DNA of 64,000 nucleotides from contig NZ_FNHE01000006.1 in NCBI RefSeq assembly GCF_900103785.1, forward strand, positions 247,546-311,545, read 5' to 3'. This document shows positions 61,180-64,000 of this stretch, in pieces. This DNA comes from Geodermatophilus siccatus (lineage in GTDB: Bacteria > Actinomycetota > Actinomycetes > Mycobacteriales > Geodermatophilaceae). Below the pieces are notes generated by a model, which saw only the letters and a list, made by a program, of their open reading frames with translations, made no database searches and was not told where the DNA came from. Numbering within the stretch: the first letter of the stretch is position 1; every line of letters begins with the position of its first letter. The translations under genes were made by a program, and so were the position numbers.

Positions 61180-62207
61180 CGTGCGGCCTCCGCGTTGCCG
61201 GTCGCAGCCGGGCTCGCGCCGTCGACCGCCGGGAGGACCATCGTGCCGGTGCCCTCGGTGGTGAACATCTCCAGCAGCAGGGCGTGCGGGGTGCGCCCGT
61301 CGACGACGGTGGCCCGCTTCACCCCGCCCTCGACCGCCCGCAGGCAGGCGGCCATCTTCGGCACCATCCCCGAGTCCAGCGTCGGCAGGACCCCGGCCAG
61401 CTCGCGGGTGTCGATCTTCTGGACCAGGGAGTCGCGGTCGGGCCAGTCGGCGTAGAGCCCCTCGACGTCGGTCAGGACGACGAGCTTCACCGCCCCCAGC
61501 GCCACGGCCAGCGCCGCGGCGGCGGTGTCGGCGTTGAGGTTGTGCACCCGCCCGCTCGCATCCGGTCCCACCGTGGAGACCACGGGGATGTGCCCCGCCT
61601 CCAGCAGCGTGGTGACCGGCGTGGGGTCGACCGCGACCACGTCGCCGACCAGGCCGACGTCCACCGGCCGGCCCTGCACCATCGCGTGCGTGCGGGCGGC
61701 GGTGAACAACCCGCCGTCCTCCCCCGACAGGCCCACCGCGCGCCCGCCGTGCTCGTTGATCAGGCCCACCACCTCAGGGCCCACCTGGCCGACGAGCACC
61801 ATGCGGACGACCTCGATCGTCTCCTCGGTGGTCACCCGCAGGCCGCCGCGGAACTCGCTGGGGACGCCGAGCCGGTCGAGCATCGCGGTGACCTGCGGGC
61901 CGCCGCCGTGCACGACCACGGGCAGGATGCCGCAGGTCCGCAGGAAGACCATGTCCTCGGCGAAGGCCCGGCGGCACTCCTCGTCCACCATCGCGTGGCC
62001 GCCGTACTTCACCACCACCACGTTCCCGTGGAACTCCTTGAGCCACGGCAACGCCCCGGTCAGGACCGCGACCTTCCGCCGGTCTCCCTCCGGGTCGTGG
62101 GTGCGCATCACCCGCGTGGTGCCGATCCGCCGGCGGGGCCGCGGCGTCGGGAGCGTGCGGTCCATCCGGGGGGTCGTGGCGAGGTTCTCTGTGACGTGTT
62201 GTGTCAT
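61176..62207 (-). CDS. argB: Acetylglutamate kinase (ArgB-like)
   Basis: A 343-residue amino-acid kinase. ATP and substrate motifs [71 protein letters not shown] and [17 protein letters not shown] are complete. The first 30-40 residues are an extra basic arm; starts at 62165 or 62108 would shorten it. Normally argB lies in an arg operon. Here it precedes the NRPS-like gene, so it may be a second, dedicated copy that activates N-acetylglutamate or a related acid. Family assignment is firm; the dedicated role is inferred. Confidence 0.9.
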   Translation of the reverse strand: MTQHVTENLATTPRMDRTLPTPRPRRRIGTTRVMRTHDPEGDRRKVAVLTGALPWLKEFHGNVVVVKYGGHAMVDEECRRAFAEDMVFLRTCGILPVVVHGGGPQVTAMLDRLGVPSEFRGGLRVTTEETIEVVRMVLVGQVGPEVVGLINEHGGRAVGLSGEDGGLFTAARTHAMVQGRPVDVGLVGDVVAVDPTPVTTLLEAGHIPVVSTVGPDASGRVHNLNADTAAAALAVALGAVKLVVLTDVEGLYADWPDRDSLVQKIDTRELAGVLPTLDSGMVPKMAACLRAVEGGVKRATVVDGRTPHALLLEMFTTEGTGTMVLPAVDGASPAATGNAEAAR

Positions 62208-62323
62208 GTCGAGTACACCGAGTTCTCGTAGACGTCTGCGAGGGGGCGGGTCGCGGGTCCGGGAGGTGTCCTCCAGGAGCCGCGGTCGAGGTCAGCGCAC
62301 GACCGGTGGTCCGGCATCGGGCA

Positions 62324-63049
62324 TCAACCCCGGCCGTCGCGCAGGCCGACGAGGGATCGCCTCCAGGCGACCTCGTGCTGCATCTGACCGGTGCGCTGGA
62401 AGAGCCGGACCTGGTGCGTGCCGGCCAGCACGCGGGCGAGGGCGTCGCGGTCGACGGGCTCGAAGCCCAGCCGTCGCCAGAAGGCCCCGCGGTGGCGGCT
62501 GAACAACCACGCCTGACGAGCGCCCTCCTCGGCCGCCCGCTCCAGCGTGAAGGCGGCCAGCCGCAGACCCAGGCCCTCGCCCCGCCGGGACGCATCGACG
62601 GCGACACTGCGGATCAGCGCCTGCCGACCGTCCTCCGACAGCTCGTACCCGGCGGAGCCCTGCACCTGTCCCGTTGCGTCGCGCAGCACCCACAGCCGCA
62701 CGGCCGGGTCCCGGAGGCCGCTGCCCGTGAGGTCGGCGCGGGTCAGGAACCGGAGCAGGTCGGGGACGTCCGTCGGGGTGAGCGGGCGGAGCGCCTCCTC
62801 GAACCGGGCGCCGCGGCCGTCGACCGGCAGAGCCCGGTCCGGCAGCGGACCGTGCTCGAGCGCGTCGACCGTGGCGGGGAGCACCGGCTGGCCGGCGGTA
62901 CCGACGAGGACGGCGCCGCCGGCCGGGGCGTGCCTGGTCGGGGTCCGGAGCTGCGCGCGTCGCCGTCGGCGGTCAGCCGGTGGAGCGCCTGCGGCGTCGG
63001 CGGGGTCGGCCGCGACAGCAGCGACCGTCGGGGTCAGGGATGGCCTCAT
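62324..63049 (-). CDS. GNAT acetyltransferase (ArgA-like)
   Basis: 241 residues. The GNAT core is ALIRSVAVDASRRGEGLGLRLAAFTLERAAEEGARQAWLFSR, with the acetyl-CoA loop RRGEGLG, then FWRRLGFEPVDRDAL. Pattern and length of this core match actinobacterial acetylglutamate synthases (ArgA type). The N-terminal about 95 residues are Pro/Ala/Arg-rich and of unknown role. The ATG at 63049 is chosen by position; the ribosome site is moderate. Next gene in the cluster is the acetylglutamate kinase, which would use its product. Confidence 0.8.
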   Translation of the reverse strand: MRPSLTPTVAAVAADPADAAGAPPADRRRRRAQLRTPTRHAPAGGAVLVGTAGQPVLPATVDALEHGPLPDRALPVDGRGARFEEALRPLTPTDVPDLLRFLTRADLTGSGLRDPAVRLWVLRDATGQVQGSAGYELSEDGRQALIRSVAVDASRRGEGLGLRLAAFTLERAAEEGARQAWLFSRHRGAFWRRLGFEPVDRDALARVLAGTHQVRLFQRTGQMQHEVAWRRSLVGLRDGRG

Positions 63050-63187
63050 GGCTGGGGTCCTCGGATCACGTGGGCATGCAGGCGTGTGTGGGTTCGTGGC
63101 ACCGCAGGAGTGGCGGCATGCCAGAGACCGGCTGCCGCTCAGCACGCCCGTGGACGGGCGTGGCGGATCAGCCGGGAGTAAGGGGGA

Positions 63188-64000
63188 TCAGTCGGGGCGG
63201 CAGCCCGGGTCGTCAGCACCGCCGACGACCGATCCGGCGACGCCGGAGCACACCAGGACGGCGGCACCGAGGGACGGTGCCGCCAGGGCGGCAGGCAGGA
63301 CCGCCACCGGGAGGCCGAACGCGTTCTCGCTCCCCGGACCGGACGAGGCCGAGGACGCGTGCGCGCCCGTCACCGGCCCGCTCGGCGCGATCGGTGACGG
63401 CGGGGGCGGGGCCAGGGGAGCGGGCATCGGCGGCGCCGGGGCCGACGGCGGAGCGGCCGGGACCTCATCGGCGTCGACGACGGCCGTGGGCGCGGACGCC
63501 CCTGGAGCGGGATCGCCCCGGTCGGCCGAGGACGGGAGCCCACGGGGCGAGACGGCGGCACTCCCCTGCACCGGCGCACCACCGGCAGCCTGGTTTCGGA
63601 GCGCATCCCGGAGGACCGACGGCGTCGGGGCAGGCGGAGGGGCCGGGGCGGTGACGGTCTCCGGCCCGAGGTCGGCGCCCTCGGCGCCTGTGGCCTCGGG
63701 GACCGTGACCTCGGTGTCCGGGGTGGGCGTGGCCGTCGCCGCCGGGGGCGCCACGGCGTGGGCCGTGGGAACCGGCGCACTCCCTGCCGCCGCGGTCACG
63801 GAGACGACCGTTGCGGTCGTCGCGGTCCCGGGCGTGGTCGTCGCGGGCGTCGTCGTCCTCGGCTCCGCCGGCGCGGGGGTCGCGGTCCCGGGCGTCGTCG
63901 TCCCGGGCGTGGTCGTCGCGGGCGTGGTCGTCCCGGGCGTCGTCGTCCTCGGGTCCGCCGGCGCGGGGGTCGCGGTCCCGGGCGTGGTCGTCCCGGGCGT
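63188..64000 (-). CDS. Thr/Pro-repeat protein, 3' part only
   Basis: The frame is open from the stop at 63188 to the window edge, with no upstream stop, so the gene continues beyond 64000. From the edge inward it encodes Thr/Pro repeats of the kind TTTPGTTTPGTATPAPADPR (64000-63800). Then come about 190 residues rich in Pro, Ala and Val, with one weakly hydrophobic stretch near the end (FGLPVAVLPAALAAPSLGAAVLVCSG). It looks like an exported, heavily O-modified-type surface protein, but no signal peptide is in view. Internal starts at 63799 are unlikely. Confidence 0.65.
   Translation of the reverse strand, partial: TPGTTTPGTATPAPADPRTTTPGTTTPATTTPGTTTPGTATPAPAEPRTTTPATTTPGTATTATVVSVTAAAGSAPVPTAHAVAPPAATATPTPDTEVTVPEATGAEGADLGPETVTAPAPPPAPTPSVLRDALRNQAAGGAPVQGSAAVSPRGLPSSADRGDPAPGASAPTAVVDADEVPAAPPSAPAPPMPAPLAPPPPSPIAPSGPVTGAHASSASSGPGSENAFGLPVAVLPAALAAPSLGAAVLVCSGVAGSVVGGADDPGCRPD

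Overview
The window is one 64-kb stretch of very GC-rich DNA with dense, mostly 4-bp-overlapping genes, many GTG starts, and actinobacterial markers: dnaX/ybaB/recR, tadA beside its actinobacterial partner protein, Ser/Thr kinases with FHA partners, and DUF2630. Gene content and style suggest the Geodermatophilaceae (Blastococcus, Geodermatophilus or Modestobacter type). This is an inference; there is no rRNA in the window to confirm it.

Layout. 85-5698 (minus) is a dipeptide/oligopeptide ABC importer. 5956-10584 holds recR, ybaB, dnaX and the SRP RNA, with an ArsR/SRPBCC pair on the opposite strand breaking the usual dnaX-ybaB-recR run. 10785-19226 is mixed housekeeping: an EamA permease, a DUF1326 protein, two tRNA-Ser genes, a Ser/Thr kinase, tadA and its partner, a HAD phosphatase, an O-methyltransferase, a thioesterase, prephenate dehydrogenase and DUF2630. 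19283-19930 is a scar where two truncated genes (a PucR-type regulator and a branched-chain-type ABC ATPase) meet. 20154-22867 encodes a nucleotide-sugar SDR and a von Willebrand A protein.

23167-30972 (minus) is a seven-gene operon in which every junction is a 4-bp overlap. It encodes a heptose pathway (GmhA, HldE, and a GmhB-type phosphatase fused to a GT2 glycosyltransferase) with four further glycosyltransferases, so it probably builds a heptose-containing glycan in a Gram-positive-type organism.

32595-41595 has a lactate-monooxygenase-like gene followed by a 7.5-kb module: a secreted protein, a DUF6529 membrane protein, a 1037-residue FHA / membrane iron-sulfur / 2Fe-2S / FAD-reductase fusion, a second FHA protein and a Ser/Thr kinase. 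A second, decayed copy of the 3' end of the monooxygenase gene closes the module. It looks like a phosphorylation-linked transmembrane electron-transfer unit inserted at a gene end.

41762-48440 contains a MarR regulator, membrane proteins, two tRNAs, an MFS/CGNR divergent pair, a PAP2-diacylglycerol kinase fusion, a DoxX-like protein and a PHP-domain protein. 48543-53181 (minus) is an exopolysaccharide operon (deacetylase-GT2 synthase fusion, GH18 hydrolase, acyltransferase-like membrane protein). It lies between the PHP gene and a decayed copy of part of that gene at 53961-54103. galE follows.

55420-64000 (minus) is a specialised-metabolism-type cluster: a poly-lysine-synthetase-like NRPS (adenylation, carrier, then membrane and beta-helix domains), an acetylglutamate kinase, a GNAT resembling acetylglutamate synthase, a 78-codon small ORF tucked between the kinase and the NRPS, an acyltransferase, and the 3' part of a Thr/Pro-repeat protein that runs off the window.

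Across the window a family of 45-80 bp GC-rich hairpin elements recurs, usually within a few bases of a stop codon. A different, perfect 25-bp palindrome sits in frame inside a glycosyltransferase gene.
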